A DNA stretch of 47,026 nt from assembly GCA_018712915.1 (NCBI GenBank), contig DVGC01000047.1, positions 1 to 47,026 on the forward strand, written 5' to 3'. The DNA is from Candidatus Copromonas faecavium (nom. illeg.). GTDB taxonomy: Bacteria > Bacillota > Clostridia > Lachnospirales > Lachnospiraceae. Position 1 is the stretch's first letter; each line of letters starts with the position of its first letter. Below are positions 16,177-26,523 of this stretch, piece after piece. Under the pieces are notes generated by a model. It was not told the DNA's origin. It was given only the letters and a program-made list of their open reading frames with translations, and did no database searches. Position numbers and translations under genes: made by a program.

Positions 16177-17076
16177 TCAAAATATGGTTGGATTCAAAAT
16201 TTTCACCACAACAACTTGTGGTTTGTTGTTGAAACGGATATTGACAGAATGGGTGCCCAGACCGCGGCTCACAATCATGGTATGCTCCTGTCCCGCTTCA
16301 AACTCGCCCGGGAACTCTCCGGAGGCATGAAAGCAGCCGCCGCACCATGGATAAAAGAACTGGTATTGAGGCGTCATGACGCCGCCAAGCAGGGGAAGCC
16401 TTATGGTTCCTCCGTGGAAATGACCGGCAAGGGTCAAATCGGCGCCCCATCCGGCATACTCTCTGAAAAAGCAGGGGGAATGAGCCAGAAGAATGGCAAA
16501 ACGGTCAGACTCTCCCGGCCCCAGTACCCGTTCCAGATAATGCTTTGGAAGCCGCGGCCTGGAAGAATGATAAGTAGTGTCCGGCAAATCCAGCCCGTAA
16601 ATTTCAATATCTTCTCCAAAGCTGACACTCTGATCACACAGGCAGCAGATTCCCATTTCTCTTAAAGCATGGCGGTATTCCCTGTAAAGCGCTCCATAGC
16701 GGTCTGTTTCCCGGCGCATTCTGGCTTCATGATTTCCGTTGCCGCAGTATACCGGCCATTCTTTGGAAAGCGCCTCTAAAAGTCCTAAAGAAACCGTCAG
16801 ATCTGCCTTTCCCTTTGCCACCATCATATCGCCGCCTATCAGTACCGCATCCGGCTTTGCCCGGCGCACCGCTGCCAAAAGTTTCCGGTTCCCGGCCCCA
16901 AATTCCTTATCATGCAGATCCGACAGGAAAACAAACGTCTTTCCTGCTCCCTTGATTTTTCGGGAACGAATCACAAATTCTTCCGTTGAAAGGCAGTCCC
17001 TCTCATATTGCGAACGAAGCAGGAAAGAGGCTCCAAAAAGCCCCGTTCCTGCCAGTATACCCGGAATGATTTTCAA
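16177..17076 (-). CDS. Membrane-anchored metallophosphoesterase (YkuE-like)
   Basis: About 299 residues of the calcineurin-like phosphoesterase family. All five metal blocks are visible: SDLHD, GGDM, GNHE, AHSP and GHFHGG, together binding two metal ions. The N-terminus is a hydrophobic helix (IIPGILAGTGLFGASFLL), so the catalytic domain is probably anchored outside or at the membrane. A TTG at 17076 is the likely start because GGAGG stands 8 bases before it; a GTG at 17091 overlaps that ribosome site. It follows the carboxypeptidase gene by about 80 bases, suggesting an envelope role. The substrate is unknown; cell-wall or lipid phosphates are possible. Confidence 0.85.
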   Translation of the reverse strand: MKIIPGILAGTGLFGASFLLRSQYERDCLSTEEFVIRSRKIKGAGKTFVFLSDLHDKEFGAGNRKLLAAVRRAKPDAVLIGGDMMVAKGKADLTVSLGLLEALSKEWPVYCGNGNHEARMRRETDRYGALYREYRHALREMGICCLCDQSVSFGEDIEIYGLDLPDTTYHSSRPRLPKHYLERVLGPGESDRFAILLAHSPCFFREYAGWGADLTLAGHFHGGTIRLPLLGGVMTPQYQFFYPWCGGCFHASGEFPGEFEAGQEHTMIVSRGLGTHSVNIRFNNKPQVVVVKILNPTIF

Positions 17077-17158
17077 TCCGCGTTCCTCCACTTCACTTCT
17101 TTTCTCAGGTCATGGCTTCCGGCTGCACGGACATCGTTTCCCGCAGCCGCGGCCGTTT

Positions 17159-18691
17159 TTACTGAACCCAGACGCCGTCCGCTCCTACATAATACTGATT
17201 GTCAATCAGCGCGTTTTTCACAATCACACCGTCCGAGCCGAGATAAAACCATTTTCCTGCATCCTGGCGCCAGGCATTGACCGCCATGGCCCCGTTGGAT
17301 TCAAAATATCTCCAGTCATCGCCGAATTTCTGCCAGCCGGTTACCATGATTCCGTTGGCATCAAAACCGTAAGTCACTCCGTCCACCACAAGAAGAACGG
17401 AGGCCGCATACGTTCCGTCCGCCTGGACATATCTCCAGGATGAACCATCCTGTACCCATCCGGTCTGGGCCGTCTGCGTACCGGTTCCGGTCTGGGTTCC
17501 CGTGCCGGAAAGGGCTCCGGCCTCTGCCAGGGCATAACCGTAATCCAGCATGGCTTTGGTATCCGTATAATGGGTGCTCTGCGCTTTCATTACAACGGCA
17601 ATCAGCCTCACACCATCCCGCTCCGTACAGGTCACCAGCGTGTTTCCTGCAAGAGACGTATAGCCGGTCTTTCCGCCGATGATTCCCTCATAGTACCGGG
17701 AATCTGTCGGATACAGCATCTTATGGCCGGGAGTGATGGTTCTGGCCGCCGCGTTTTTGGTGGCCGGGAACTGATAGCTTAAGGTAGAGCTAATCTCACG
17801 GAGTGTGGAATTTTCAAATGCTGCTTCGGCAATCTTTGCCATATCACGGCAGGTCGTATAATGATCCGCGTTATTCAGTCCATTGGGATTGACAAAATGG
17901 GTGTTGGTACAGCCAAGGGCCGCTGCCTTTTCATTCATCAGATCCGCGAATCCGGAAATACTTCCGGAAACATATTCCGCCAGTCCGTTGGCCACCTCAT
18001 TGGCCGATTTTAACAGAAGTCCGTACAGACAGTCCTTCACCGAAACCTGATCCCCTGCCGTCAGATTTAATGTCACGGCACCGGATTCCAGATTAGTTGT
18101 CGCAGTCTCCGAAAAAGTTACTGTATCGTTCAGATTGCCCCGCTCCAATACCAAAAGAGCCGTCATCAGCTTGGTGATACTGGCCGGATACAGTTTCTCA
18201 TCCGCGTTTTTTTCAAACAGCACCCTGTCATGGGTCGCATCATAGAGGATTCCGGCCTCCGCGGAAATAACCGGAGCCTCGATGGAAGCTGCCGTGCTTC
18301 CGGTCTGAGCTGTCCCGGCCGTCATGCCGGTACCGGCCTGCATTCCAGCCGCCGTTCCCGCAGCGGTTCCAGCCGTCATTCCCGGCGCTCCTGCGGATAA
18401 GCTTGTACCCGTTCCCGTGCCGGCTGTCATTCCCGTGCCGGTACCGGTCTGTGCTCCGTTCCCATCCGTATACCCGGGGCCCGTCAGAGAAATCTGGGAC
18501 CAGGTCTGCGTTCCTGTCTGGTCTGCTCCCGGAACCGTCTGAACGGCGCCGATCTGAGTTCCTGAAGATACTCCGGTTCCGCTTCCTCCCACATCCAGAG
18601 GCGTAATCAGAACCTGAGCCCAGGCTGCCTGCGCCGTCATCATGGAAAATGCCAGTGTCAATGTCAGTATCTGTATCCGTTTTTTCATCAC
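17159..18691 (-). CDS. D-alanyl-D-alanine carboxypeptidase with repeat linker and choline-binding-like tail
   Basis: A 510-residue secreted peptidase of family S11 (DacF/PBP5-like) that trims D-Ala from peptidoglycan stem peptides. Order: signal peptide (1-25, ending AQAAWAQ); a Gly/Thr low-complexity linker (about 35-135, repeats such as AGTGTGT and GMTAGT); the catalytic domain with S171-I-T-K174, SANE near 235 and KTG near 355; a second GT-rich linker; then aromatic cell-wall-binding repeats (GWVQDGSSWRYV, GWQKFGDDWRYF, WRQDAGKWFYLGSDG). The tail likely anchors it to the wall. The linkers are unusual for this family and could vary in length between strains. Confidence 0.92.
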   Translation of the reverse strand: MMKKRIQILTLTLAFSMMTAQAAWAQVLITPLDVGGSGTGVSSGTQIGAVQTVPGADQTGTQTWSQISLTGPGYTDGNGAQTGTGTGMTAGTGTGTSLSAGAPGMTAGTAAGTAAGMQAGTGMTAGTAQTGSTAASIEAPVISAEAGILYDATHDRVLFEKNADEKLYPASITKLMTALLVLERGNLNDTVTFSETATTNLESGAVTLNLTAGDQVSVKDCLYGLLLKSANEVANGLAEYVSGSISGFADLMNEKAAALGCTNTHFVNPNGLNNADHYTTCRDMAKIAEAAFENSTLREISSTLSYQFPATKNAAARTITPGHKMLYPTDSRYYEGIIGGKTGYTSLAGNTLVTCTERDGVRLIAVVMKAQSTHYTDTKAMLDYGYALAEAGALSGTGTQTGTGTQTAQTGWVQDGSSWRYVQADGTYAASVLLVVDGVTYGFDANGIMVTGWQKFGDDWRYFESNGAMAVNAWRQDAGKWFYLGSDGVIVKNALIDNQYYVGADGVWVQ

Positions 18692-18872
18692 GTTCGTTTC
18701 TGCTCCCCTTTATCCGTTCTTGGTATTCCTGTTTCCTTTTATCGGAGCTTTCCGCTCATCCACGAAACATTTTATCATACTTTTTTGTAAAGAACCTTAA
18801 AAATTCCTTTCAATTTTGACGCAAAGTACGGGCGTTATCAGGTCAGTGCTTTTCATGCAGTCCGCTCCCCGC

Positions 18873-21800
18873 CTAATCCTCCAGAATCTGCAGAAGCTCC
18901 TCTCTGGTTAAACCGGCCAGGGAGACCGTTCCCTCAGTCACCACCGATTCTGCCAGCCGGCGCTTCATATCCTGAAGTTTTAAAATATTCTCCTCAATGG
19001 TGTGTTTTGTGATCAGCTTAAATACTGCCACCTGATTCTCCTGCCCGATCCGGTGAGCCCGGTCCGTAGCCTGATTCTGGGCCGCCACATTCCACCAGGG
19101 ATCGTAATGAATGACCATATCCGCCGCAGCCAGGTTAAGCCCGGTTCCTCCGGCTTTTAATGAGATTAAAAATACCGGCACGGAATCCCGCTTAAAGGAG
19201 CTGACCATCTGCATACGCTCTTTTCCCGGCGTGGAACCGGTCAGCATGTGGTAAGCAATCTTTTCCCTTTTCAGCCGTTTTGCAATGATATCCAGCATGG
19301 AGGTAAACTGCGAAAACAAAAGGATTTTATGGCCGGCCGAAACCCCGTTTACAAGAAGCTCCATGCAGGTTTCCAGTTTGGCGGAACCGGCCTTGTAGCC
19401 AGAATAGCAAAGAGACGGCTCGCAGCAAATCTGCCTTAAACGCATCAGATCGGCCAGAATCTGCATCCGTTCCCCTCCGTCCAGGTCACCGCTTTTCATC
19501 AGCTTCTCCTTTAAGGCCAGGGCATTGGCGCCATAAAGCCGTTTCTGCTCTCCCTCCATGCTGGAATACAGGACGGTTTCCAGCTTGTCCGGCAGCTCCT
19601 TTAACACATCTTTCTTCAGCCGCCTGAGAATAAACGGACCGGTCATTTTCTTCAGCAGGCGAAGAGCCTCTCCCTCACCGTCCTTTACGATAGGCGTTTC
19701 AAACCTCTTTCTGAACCTTGCCGAAGTAAAAAGGAATCCCGGCATCAGATAATCAAAAATACTCCACAGCTCACCCAGATGATTCTCAATGGGAGTTCCT
19801 GTCAGGGCAAACCTGGTTTTCGCAGAAACTGCCTTCACGGCCTTGGCCGCCTGCGTGGCCGCATTTTTAATATACTGGGCCTCATCAATGACCTGGAACC
19901 GGAATTCCATTTCCTGATAAAAGCTGATATCCCGTTTCAGAAGATCGTAAGAAGTAACAAGAACGTCCGCATTCTCTTTCCCTTCCACGCAGTCTTTCAG
20001 CATCTGCTCCCGCTCCCCCTGATTTCCGGCAGCTACCAGAACGGAGAGCTCCGGTGCAAAGCGCTGCAGCTCATTCTCCCAGTTATAAACCAGGGATGCA
20101 GGGCAGACGATAAGGGAACGGCCGCCGCCCTTCATCTTCTCATCTGCCAGAAGAGCAATCATCTGAATGGTTTTTCCAAGTCCCATTTCATCTGCCAGGA
20201 TTCCGCCGAACCCATAGGCATCCAGGGTCTTCAGCCATCGGAACCCTTCCTTCTGGTATTCCCGCAAAACAGGAGCCAGATGAGCCGGGAGTTCATAATC
20301 GCTGTCCTCCACGTCCTTCATTCCGCGGACCACAGCCTTAAACAGCTGATCCCGGTACGCGGTGATGCTTTTATCTTCCTTTAAGGCTCCATCCAGAAAC
20401 AGGGCCCGGTACATGGGAAGCCGCAGGGTGTCCGAATCCAGGAACTCCTTTTCCACATTCAGGCTTTCTGCAATTTTTGACAGCGTCAGAAGGCCTCCGT
20501 CTCCCAGGGTCAGGAAATCGCCGTTTTTCATCCGGTAATACGTTTTCTTCTTCTCGTAGGCCGTCAGAATCCCCTTTAACTCTTCCTGCGGAATTTCTCC
20601 CAAATCCACGGTGAGCTCCAGCCACCGGCCGGAGGTGCGGATCTGTGCCCCCGCTCCCGCCGGAGGAAGCAGCCGGATTTTCTTAAAGCTCTCAGAAACG
20701 TAGACCTCCCCCAGCTCCATAAATCGGGAAATCCCGCCGGACAGCAGCCGATACAGGCCGTCATCATTGTCCTTTAACAGAAGATTTCCCGTCCCATCTT
20801 CCCTGTACTGGAAATATTCCGTCACCAGGCGGCTCACCCGGAATTCTCCCGGCACATCCCGGCAAACCTCCTTCGGCACAAGCTCATCCTCCAGCGGATG
20901 AAAGGAAAAATCCCCATAGGATAATTCCGGCCGCAAAGAAACCACTCCCGCCTCCGGACTGTCAAAATAAAACCTGGCCTTCAGCTCCTCCGGACGGTAG
21001 GATTCCAGGTCGACATCTTTCGCCTTAATAAGTCCCAGAGCCTCCAGCTTCTTTAGCACCCGTTCGTAAAACAGGGGGATGTCCCGGTCATTTACAAAAA
21101 TTTCCCGGCTTCCGTCCTGATTCATCAGCATATATTCCAGAAAAACTGTCAGTGCCTCCGTATACTCCCGGTCGCAGAGATAAAGCTTCGTTTCATCTCC
21201 CACAAACAGGACGTTTTCTCCCTTAAAAGCAAACATTCCGGAATCCAGGAACAGGCGGATCCCGTCCCGCCCTGCCCTCTCAAGGAACACGAAAAAAACA
21301 GGATTCTCCCTGCAGATGGTTAAATGCCGTCTGCGCCGTCCCGAATCCACCAATTCTATGGTCTCTCCCACCACAAGGGAAAGGAGGCGTTCTCTGCCGC
21401 TTCGTCCAAGCCCCAGTTCCTTTACCGGCGGCTCTGCCCCGGCCATCCCCCGCCTCATCTGGGCATACTGCTCCCTGTAAGCTCCGACCCGCTCCATGAT
21501 AAACAGCACCAGAGGCCGGTCCTTTTCTCCGAACGCATCCAGGCTGTGGTGAAATCCCAGTCCTTTCGCATATTCCCCGAAGCTGCCGGACTCCATCCTT
21601 TTCGTAAATTCCACCAGATCCTTCACCGGATAGAATCTCTTTTTCCCAATCTCAAAGCTGACCTGAACCTGATCGCCGGACACGGAAAGCACAGGCCGCA
21701 GGGAAACGCTCTCCTGCTCCTCTGCTCCCATAATCCGGCTCACCTCCCGGTTGGTGTATTCCCGGATCATGAACCGCACCTTCTGAGACGTGGACACCGG

Positions 21801-22076
21801 CGGTTTTCTTCCCTCCAGCTCCCGCCTCATCCATTCCGAATACACGGCCGCCGCATGAGGGCACATGGTCTCCAAAGAAAGCTCAGGGGCGCAGCCCATG
21901 GAGCAGACATCGAGCTTTTTCCCGTTTTGATCCACATGCGAACAAGAGTAGTCATAAATCTGACTACCCTTGCGCAGCATACGGACCCGGTAAATTTCCG
22001 TTCCGTCCTTTACCGTTCCCAGAATTTCCATTTCACCTTTCCAGAAGGTATTTGCTGAAAGTCCCGTTACTTCCAT
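18873..22076 (-). CDS. SNF2-family helicase with SWIM zinc finger
   Basis: A 1067-residue DNA-translocating ATPase. Near the N-terminus is a SWIM-type zinc finger (CSHVDQNGKKLDVCSMG...CPHAAAVY), then an SNF2-associated region (about 100-600), then the two RecA lobes: DEMGLGKT near 630, DEAQYIKN near 728, and LKAGGTGLNLAAAD and QATDRAHRIGQ in the C-terminal lobe. Bacterial proteins of this layout are common in Firmicutes; chromatin-like or RNA-polymerase-recycling roles (as for RapA) are not established for them. GGAGGG precedes the ATG. It starts 30 bases after argS on the same strand and may be cotranscribed. Confidence 0.92.
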   Translation of the reverse strand: MEVTGLSANTFWKGEMEILGTVKDGTEIYRVRMLRKGSQIYDYSCSHVDQNGKKLDVCSMGCAPELSLETMCPHAAAVYSEWMRRELEGRKPPVSTSQKVRFMIREYTNREVSRIMGAEEQESVSLRPVLSVSGDQVQVSFEIGKKRFYPVKDLVEFTKRMESGSFGEYAKGLGFHHSLDAFGEKDRPLVLFIMERVGAYREQYAQMRRGMAGAEPPVKELGLGRSGRERLLSLVVGETIELVDSGRRRRHLTICRENPVFFVFLERAGRDGIRLFLDSGMFAFKGENVLFVGDETKLYLCDREYTEALTVFLEYMLMNQDGSREIFVNDRDIPLFYERVLKKLEALGLIKAKDVDLESYRPEELKARFYFDSPEAGVVSLRPELSYGDFSFHPLEDELVPKEVCRDVPGEFRVSRLVTEYFQYREDGTGNLLLKDNDDGLYRLLSGGISRFMELGEVYVSESFKKIRLLPPAGAGAQIRTSGRWLELTVDLGEIPQEELKGILTAYEKKKTYYRMKNGDFLTLGDGGLLTLSKIAESLNVEKEFLDSDTLRLPMYRALFLDGALKEDKSITAYRDQLFKAVVRGMKDVEDSDYELPAHLAPVLREYQKEGFRWLKTLDAYGFGGILADEMGLGKTIQMIALLADEKMKGGGRSLIVCPASLVYNWENELQRFAPELSVLVAAGNQGEREQMLKDCVEGKENADVLVTSYDLLKRDISFYQEMEFRFQVIDEAQYIKNAATQAAKAVKAVSAKTRFALTGTPIENHLGELWSIFDYLMPGFLFTSARFRKRFETPIVKDGEGEALRLLKKMTGPFILRRLKKDVLKELPDKLETVLYSSMEGEQKRLYGANALALKEKLMKSGDLDGGERMQILADLMRLRQICCEPSLCYSGYKAGSAKLETCMELLVNGVSAGHKILLFSQFTSMLDIIAKRLKREKIAYHMLTGSTPGKERMQMVSSFKRDSVPVFLISLKAGGTGLNLAAADMVIHYDPWWNVAAQNQATDRAHRIGQENQVAVFKLITKHTIEENILKLQDMKRRLAESVVTEGTVSLAGLTREELLQILED

Positions 22077-22106
22077 GACCGTCCCTCCTTCAGAGGCCTG
22101 TTTCTC

Positions 22107-23873
22107 CTACATTCTCTCCGGAGCCTCAAAGCCAAGAAGATGAATGCTGGAAGTGAGCACATCTCTGGTAAGCGTCACAAGGCGGATATAGCCTGCCTGA
22201 CGCTCCTTATTTTCCTCCGCAATAATTTTTGTCTCATGATAAAAATGATTGAGGGCATTGGAAAGCTCATAAATATAAGCACAGATCTTATGAGGCGCCA
22301 GCTCCTCAAAGCTGGTGTGCATCACCTCGCTGAATCTGGCCAGAGCCAGCATCAACGTCTTTTCCGGCTCTCCTTCCGGCGGCAGAATTGCCCCGCCGGA
22401 AACCTGGCCGCCCAGCTCCTCATATTTTTTCAGAATCGAATTGATTCTGGCAATGGTATAAAGAATATAGGGCCCTGTATTTCCCTCAAAGGAAACGAAC
22501 CGATCCAGATCAAACACATAATCCTTGGTTGCCTGGTTGGACAGATCGCCGTATTTTAAGGCAGCAATTCCCACAAGCCGGGCCGTCTCCCTTGCTTCTT
22601 CCTCGGATACGGTTCTGTTTTCCATGATTCTGTCATAAGCGGCATCCGTGATCTGGGCAATCAGATCTTCCAGGCGCATCACTCCGCCCTCTCTGGTCTT
22701 AAACGGCTTTCCGTCCCGGCCATTCATGGTGCCGAAGCCTACGAAATCCAGCTTTCTCTCCTGCGGAACGATTCCTGCCTTTTTCGCCACACGGAACACC
22801 TGGGTGAAATGCAGATCCTGCCGCTTATCCACCACGTAAACGTAATGATCCGGCTTAAAGTCCTGTTCCCGCTCCACGATGGTCGCCAGATCCGAAGTGG
22901 CATACAAAGACGCTCCATCTGATTTGCGGATGATGCAGGGAGGAATCTCCTTGGTATCGCCTTCCTCGGCCACATCCACCACCAAAGCGCCCTGGCTCTC
23001 ATGGGCCAGTCCGTCATCGATCAGCTTCTGAACCATTCCCGGAATATAGGGCTCCGCGTCGCTCTCCCCTTTCCAGAGGTCAAATTCCACATTCAGGTTG
23101 GCATAATTCTTTTTCAGATCCGCCAGAGATACGTTCATAATATGGTTCCAGAGGGCACGGTAAGGCGCATACCCCTTCTGAAGCTTAAATGTCGCCTCCT
23201 GGGCTCTTTCTTTAAAGACCTCATCCACCTTGGATTTGGCGCTGGCCGCCGGGTAAATCTCCTCCAGCTCCGAGATTGTAAACGGCGCCTCCTTCGGATA
23301 TTCTCCCGTATAAGCCTCATCAAAATAAGGAAGATCCGGCTGACGGTCCTTCAGCTCTTCAATGATAAGTCCCATCTGCAGACCCCAGTCGCCAAGATGT
23401 ACGTCTCCGATGGTCTTATGGCCCACAAACCGGCCCATCCGCTTGATCGCTTCTCCGATAACAGCCGCCCTGAGATGGCCCACATGAAGGGGCTTTGCCA
23501 CGTTGGCCCCGCCGTAATCCACGATCACAGTCTCCGGCTTTTCCACCTCGTCCATGCCGAACTTGTTCTCAGAACACATCCGGTTCATATAATCTGCAAG
23601 GAAGGATGCGTCGATCTTCAGGTTAATAAAACCTGGCATCACCGCATTCACATCCTCAAAAACAGAACTTTCCTTCAATTTTTCCACCACGGCCTGGGCA
23701 ATTTCGATGGGCTTTTTCTTATAAGCCTTTGCTGCCGCCATGGCTCCGTTACACTGATACTCACACAAATCCGGCCGGTTGGATAAGGTCACCTTTCCAT
23801 AGGAAGCCTCATAACCGCAGTCCCGGAACGCATTCTCCATCTCCTGCGTAATCACATGCAATATTGTTTTCAT
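22107..23873 (-). CDS. argS: Arginyl-tRNA synthetase
   Basis: A 588-residue class I synthetase charging tRNA-Arg. The N-terminal additional domain (1-100) is followed by the HIGH-type signature PLHVGHLRAA at about 128-137. The KMSKS position reads PFKTREGGVMRLEDL, the degenerate form common in ArgRS. The C-terminal anticodon-binding helices end in LLGFEAPERM. GAGGGG precedes the ATG. No T-box leader (no AGGGTGGNACCGCG-type element) is seen upstream. Confidence 0.95.
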   Translation of the reverse strand: MKTILHVITQEMENAFRDCGYEASYGKVTLSNRPDLCEYQCNGAMAAAKAYKKKPIEIAQAVVEKLKESSVFEDVNAVMPGFINLKIDASFLADYMNRMCSENKFGMDEVEKPETVIVDYGGANVAKPLHVGHLRAAVIGEAIKRMGRFVGHKTIGDVHLGDWGLQMGLIIEELKDRQPDLPYFDEAYTGEYPKEAPFTISELEEIYPAASAKSKVDEVFKERAQEATFKLQKGYAPYRALWNHIMNVSLADLKKNYANLNVEFDLWKGESDAEPYIPGMVQKLIDDGLAHESQGALVVDVAEEGDTKEIPPCIIRKSDGASLYATSDLATIVEREQDFKPDHYVYVVDKRQDLHFTQVFRVAKKAGIVPQERKLDFVGFGTMNGRDGKPFKTREGGVMRLEDLIAQITDAAYDRIMENRTVSEEEARETARLVGIAALKYGDLSNQATKDYVFDLDRFVSFEGNTGPYILYTIARINSILKKYEELGGQVSGGAILPPEGEPEKTLMLALARFSEVMHTSFEELAPHKICAYIYELSNALNHFYHETKIIAEENKERQAGYIRLVTLTRDVLTSSIHLLGFEAPERM

Positions 23874-24003
23874 CCGTTTATCCCCTCATTTGGCCCTCCC
23901 GGGCATATTGTAAGCGTTCAAAGAAAATCTTCTCTTCCGGTCATCTGTCCCCAATGGCCGCTCCAAATGACGTTTTAAAAGCAAAATTTTCCATGTATCA
24001 ACA

Positions 24004-24032
24004 AATCTATCATACTTTCCGGCTGTTGACAA
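24004..24032 (-). promoter_or_regulatory. Candidate argS promoter
   Basis: Minus-strand TTGTCA (24027-24032), 17 bases, TAGATT (24004-24009). It leaves a leader of about 120 bases with no recognised riboswitch. Confidence 0.45.
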
Positions 24033-24043
24033 TAGTCCTTGGT

Positions 24044-26512
24044 TTATTCCTGCGTTCCATTCAGACATTCCATGGCAAAATTTACCGATGCCATGGCATC
24101 CCGGCAGTAAGCATCGGCTCCGATGGAATCGGCATATTCCTTTGTCAGGACTGCCCCGCCCACCATAATTTTGGCCCACGGCGCCTTCTCTCTTAGCTGA
24201 CGGATGGTCTCCTCCATGGACGGTACGGTGGTGGTCATCAGGGCGCTCAGTCCCACAACCCGGACCTGCCCTCTCACCGTTTCTTCCACAATTTTCTCCG
24301 GCGCCACATCCCGGCCCAGATCCAGGACCTGAAACCCGTAATTTTCCAGCAGCACTTTGACGATATTTTTTCCGATATCATGGATGTCGCCCTTTACCGT
24401 GGCAAGAATCACTGTGCCGATGGTCTCCCTTGCCTGTCCGTTTACCGCCATCTGCTCTTTCATCACGGCAAACGCCGCCTTGGCCGCCTCCGCACTCATC
24501 AAAAGCTGGGGCAGGAACACCGTTCCCTTCTCAAACCCTTTTCCCACCTCATCCAGGGCAGGAATCAGCTCCTCCTCGATAACCGTCAGGGCATCCTTCT
24601 GCTTTAAAGCCTCACCTGCCTCATGCTCGGCCGCCTTCACCAGGCCCTGAAGGATGGTTTTTCTAAGGCCCTCCGGCGCGCCCGTATTTGGACTCTCCGA
24701 TGCCTTTAAAACTTTCTCCCGGCTGTTTTCTCCCGGAGCGTCAGCCCCCTTTTTTTCCAGCTCCTTCTTTTTCTTTCGCTCCGCTTCCATGGGACCGTAA
24801 ACGCTTACATAATGACCGCAGTTTTCATCCAGCCCCGTCAGGGCCAGGAAGCTGTCATAAACCTGACGCATGGCAGAAAGGTTGGGATTGATAATTCCTG
24901 CCGACAGGCCGTTCTGCAGCGCCATCAGAAAGAAAGCGGCATTGATATGCTCCCGCATGGGAAGGCCGAAGGATACGTTGGAAACACCGAGAACCGTCTT
25001 TCCTCCCAGTTCTTCCTTTATCCGGCGCACTGTTTCCAGTGTCGTCAGCGCACCGTTTTTATCGGAGCTGACCGCCATGCAGAGCGCGTCCATCAAAAGG
25101 TCTTCCCTGCCGATTCCATAGGAAGCAGCCGTTTCATAAATCTTTTTCGCAACGGCGATTCTGCCGTCTGCCGTTTCCGGAATTCCGTTTTCATCCAGGC
25201 ACAATGCCACCGCGGCTCCGCCGTAATGCTTCATCAGCGGAAAAATCCGCTCCATGGATTCCTTTGTGCCGTTGACCGAATTGATCAGCGGTTTTCCGTT
25301 ATAAATCCGCATGGCCTGCTCCATGGCATCCATGTCAGAAGTGTCGATTTCCAACGGGAGCTCCACCACGCTCTGCAGTTCCTGAACCGCCATGGTCATA
25401 AGCCTGGGCTCGTCAATTCCCGGAAGTCCCACGTTTACATCCAGCACATGGGCGCCGCTCTCCTGCTGCTCCAGTCCCACAGACAAAAGATAGGACATAT
25501 CCTCGTCCCGCAGAGCCTGTTTTAACTTCGGCTTCCCGGTGGGATTGATCCGCTCACCGATAAGAATCGGACAGTTTCCAAATTCCACCGCCTGCATCCC
25601 GGAGGATACCACGGTTCTGTGCTTCTTTTGGGGCAGTTCATAAGGAAGATCCTCACAGAGTTTGTGAAGTTTCCTGATATGCTCCGGCGTGGTGCCGCAG
25701 CAGCCGCCCAGAGCAGAAACCCCGGACATGGCCATTTCTTTCATGACACAGGCAAAGGTATCTGCATCGATGTCATAAACCGTCCTGCCGTTCTCGCTTC
25801 TTGGAAGACCGGCATTGGGATTGACAAGGACCGGCACCGAGGCAATCTCAACCATTCTTTTTGCAAAAGGAAGAAGCTGAACGGGCCCCAGTCCGCAGTT
25901 TAGTCCGATCCCGTCGACGCCCAGTCCTTCCAGAAGGGCCGTCACCGAATCCACATTTCCTCCGGTCAGCATGGTGCCTTTCTCATCCAGCGTCACCGTG
26001 GCAAATATGGGAAGGCTGCTTTCCTCCTTTGCGGCCAGGACAGCTGCTTTTAATTCATAACTGTCCCCCATGGTTTCGATGATGATCAGATCGGCTCCCG
26101 CTTTGGCTCCGGCCCGCACCACTTCCTTATAAGCGCTGCAGGCCTCCTCAAATTCCAGTTCTCCGTAGGGCTTTAAAAGCTTTCCTGTGGGCCCCAGATC
26201 CAGGGCCGCGAATCCATGTCCGCAGGCCTCGATGGCCTTTCTGGCGCAGGCGGCTGCAGCCCCCACCAATTTTTCCACCGGCCATCCGTCTTCTTCTTTA
26301 AATTTGAACCGGTTGATGCCGAAGGTATTCATGGTAATCACGTCCGCTCCGGCCTTCAGATAGTCCTGATGCAGCTTCGTAATCACATCCGGCCTTAAAA
26401 GATTCCAGGTTTCCGGCAGCTCCCCCGGTTTCAGCCCCCGCTCCTGCAGAAGGCTTCCCGTTCCGCCGTCAAAATAAATCCGTCTTGTCTCAAGCAACTC
26501 CAGTATTCCCAT
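24044..26512 (-). CDS. metH: Cobalamin-dependent methionine synthase, short form
   Basis: An 822-residue MetH that transfers a methyl group from methyl-THF to homocysteine through B12. Order: homocysteine methyltransferase barrel (1-290, zinc cysteines in GLNCGLGP and GGCCGTTPEHI), pterin-binding domain (about 320-570), a cap helical domain, and a cobalamin domain with DIHDIGKNIV at about 706-715 supplying the B12-ligand histidine. The AdoMet activation domain of E. coli MetH is missing; the gene immediately upstream encodes a domain of that type. ATG 26512 is preferred (GGAGG 5 bases upstream); ATG 26524 overlaps the previous stop. A Lys/Glu-rich low-complexity stretch lies near residue 575. 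Confidence 0.94.
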   Translation of the reverse strand: MGILELLETRRIYFDGGTGSLLQERGLKPGELPETWNLLRPDVITKLHQDYLKAGADVITMNTFGINRFKFKEEDGWPVEKLVGAAAACARKAIEACGHGFAALDLGPTGKLLKPYGELEFEEACSAYKEVVRAGAKAGADLIIIETMGDSYELKAAVLAAKEESSLPIFATVTLDEKGTMLTGGNVDSVTALLEGLGVDGIGLNCGLGPVQLLPFAKRMVEIASVPVLVNPNAGLPRSENGRTVYDIDADTFACVMKEMAMSGVSALGGCCGTTPEHIRKLHKLCEDLPYELPQKKHRTVVSSGMQAVEFGNCPILIGERINPTGKPKLKQALRDEDMSYLLSVGLEQQESGAHVLDVNVGLPGIDEPRLMTMAVQELQSVVELPLEIDTSDMDAMEQAMRIYNGKPLINSVNGTKESMERIFPLMKHYGGAAVALCLDENGIPETADGRIAVAKKIYETAASYGIGREDLLMDALCMAVSSDKNGALTTLETVRRIKEELGGKTVLGVSNVSFGLPMREHINAAFFLMALQNGLSAGIINPNLSAMRQVYDSFLALTGLDENCGHYVSVYGPMEAERKKKKELEKKGADAPGENSREKVLKASESPNTGAPEGLRKTILQGLVKAAEHEAGEALKQKDALTVIEEELIPALDEVGKGFEKGTVFLPQLLMSAEAAKAAFAVMKEQMAVNGQARETIGTVILATVKGDIHDIGKNIVKVLLENYGFQVLDLGRDVAPEKIVEETVRGQVRVVGLSALMTTTVPSMEETIRQLREKAPWAKIMVGGAVLTKEYADSIGADAYCRDAMASVNFAMECLNGTQE

Positions 26513-26523
26513 CGAATCCTCCA

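Noticed and set aside
23874-24043. T-box leader for argS
   Set aside because: No AGGGTGGNACCGCG-type element or specifier stem could be found in the 170 bases.
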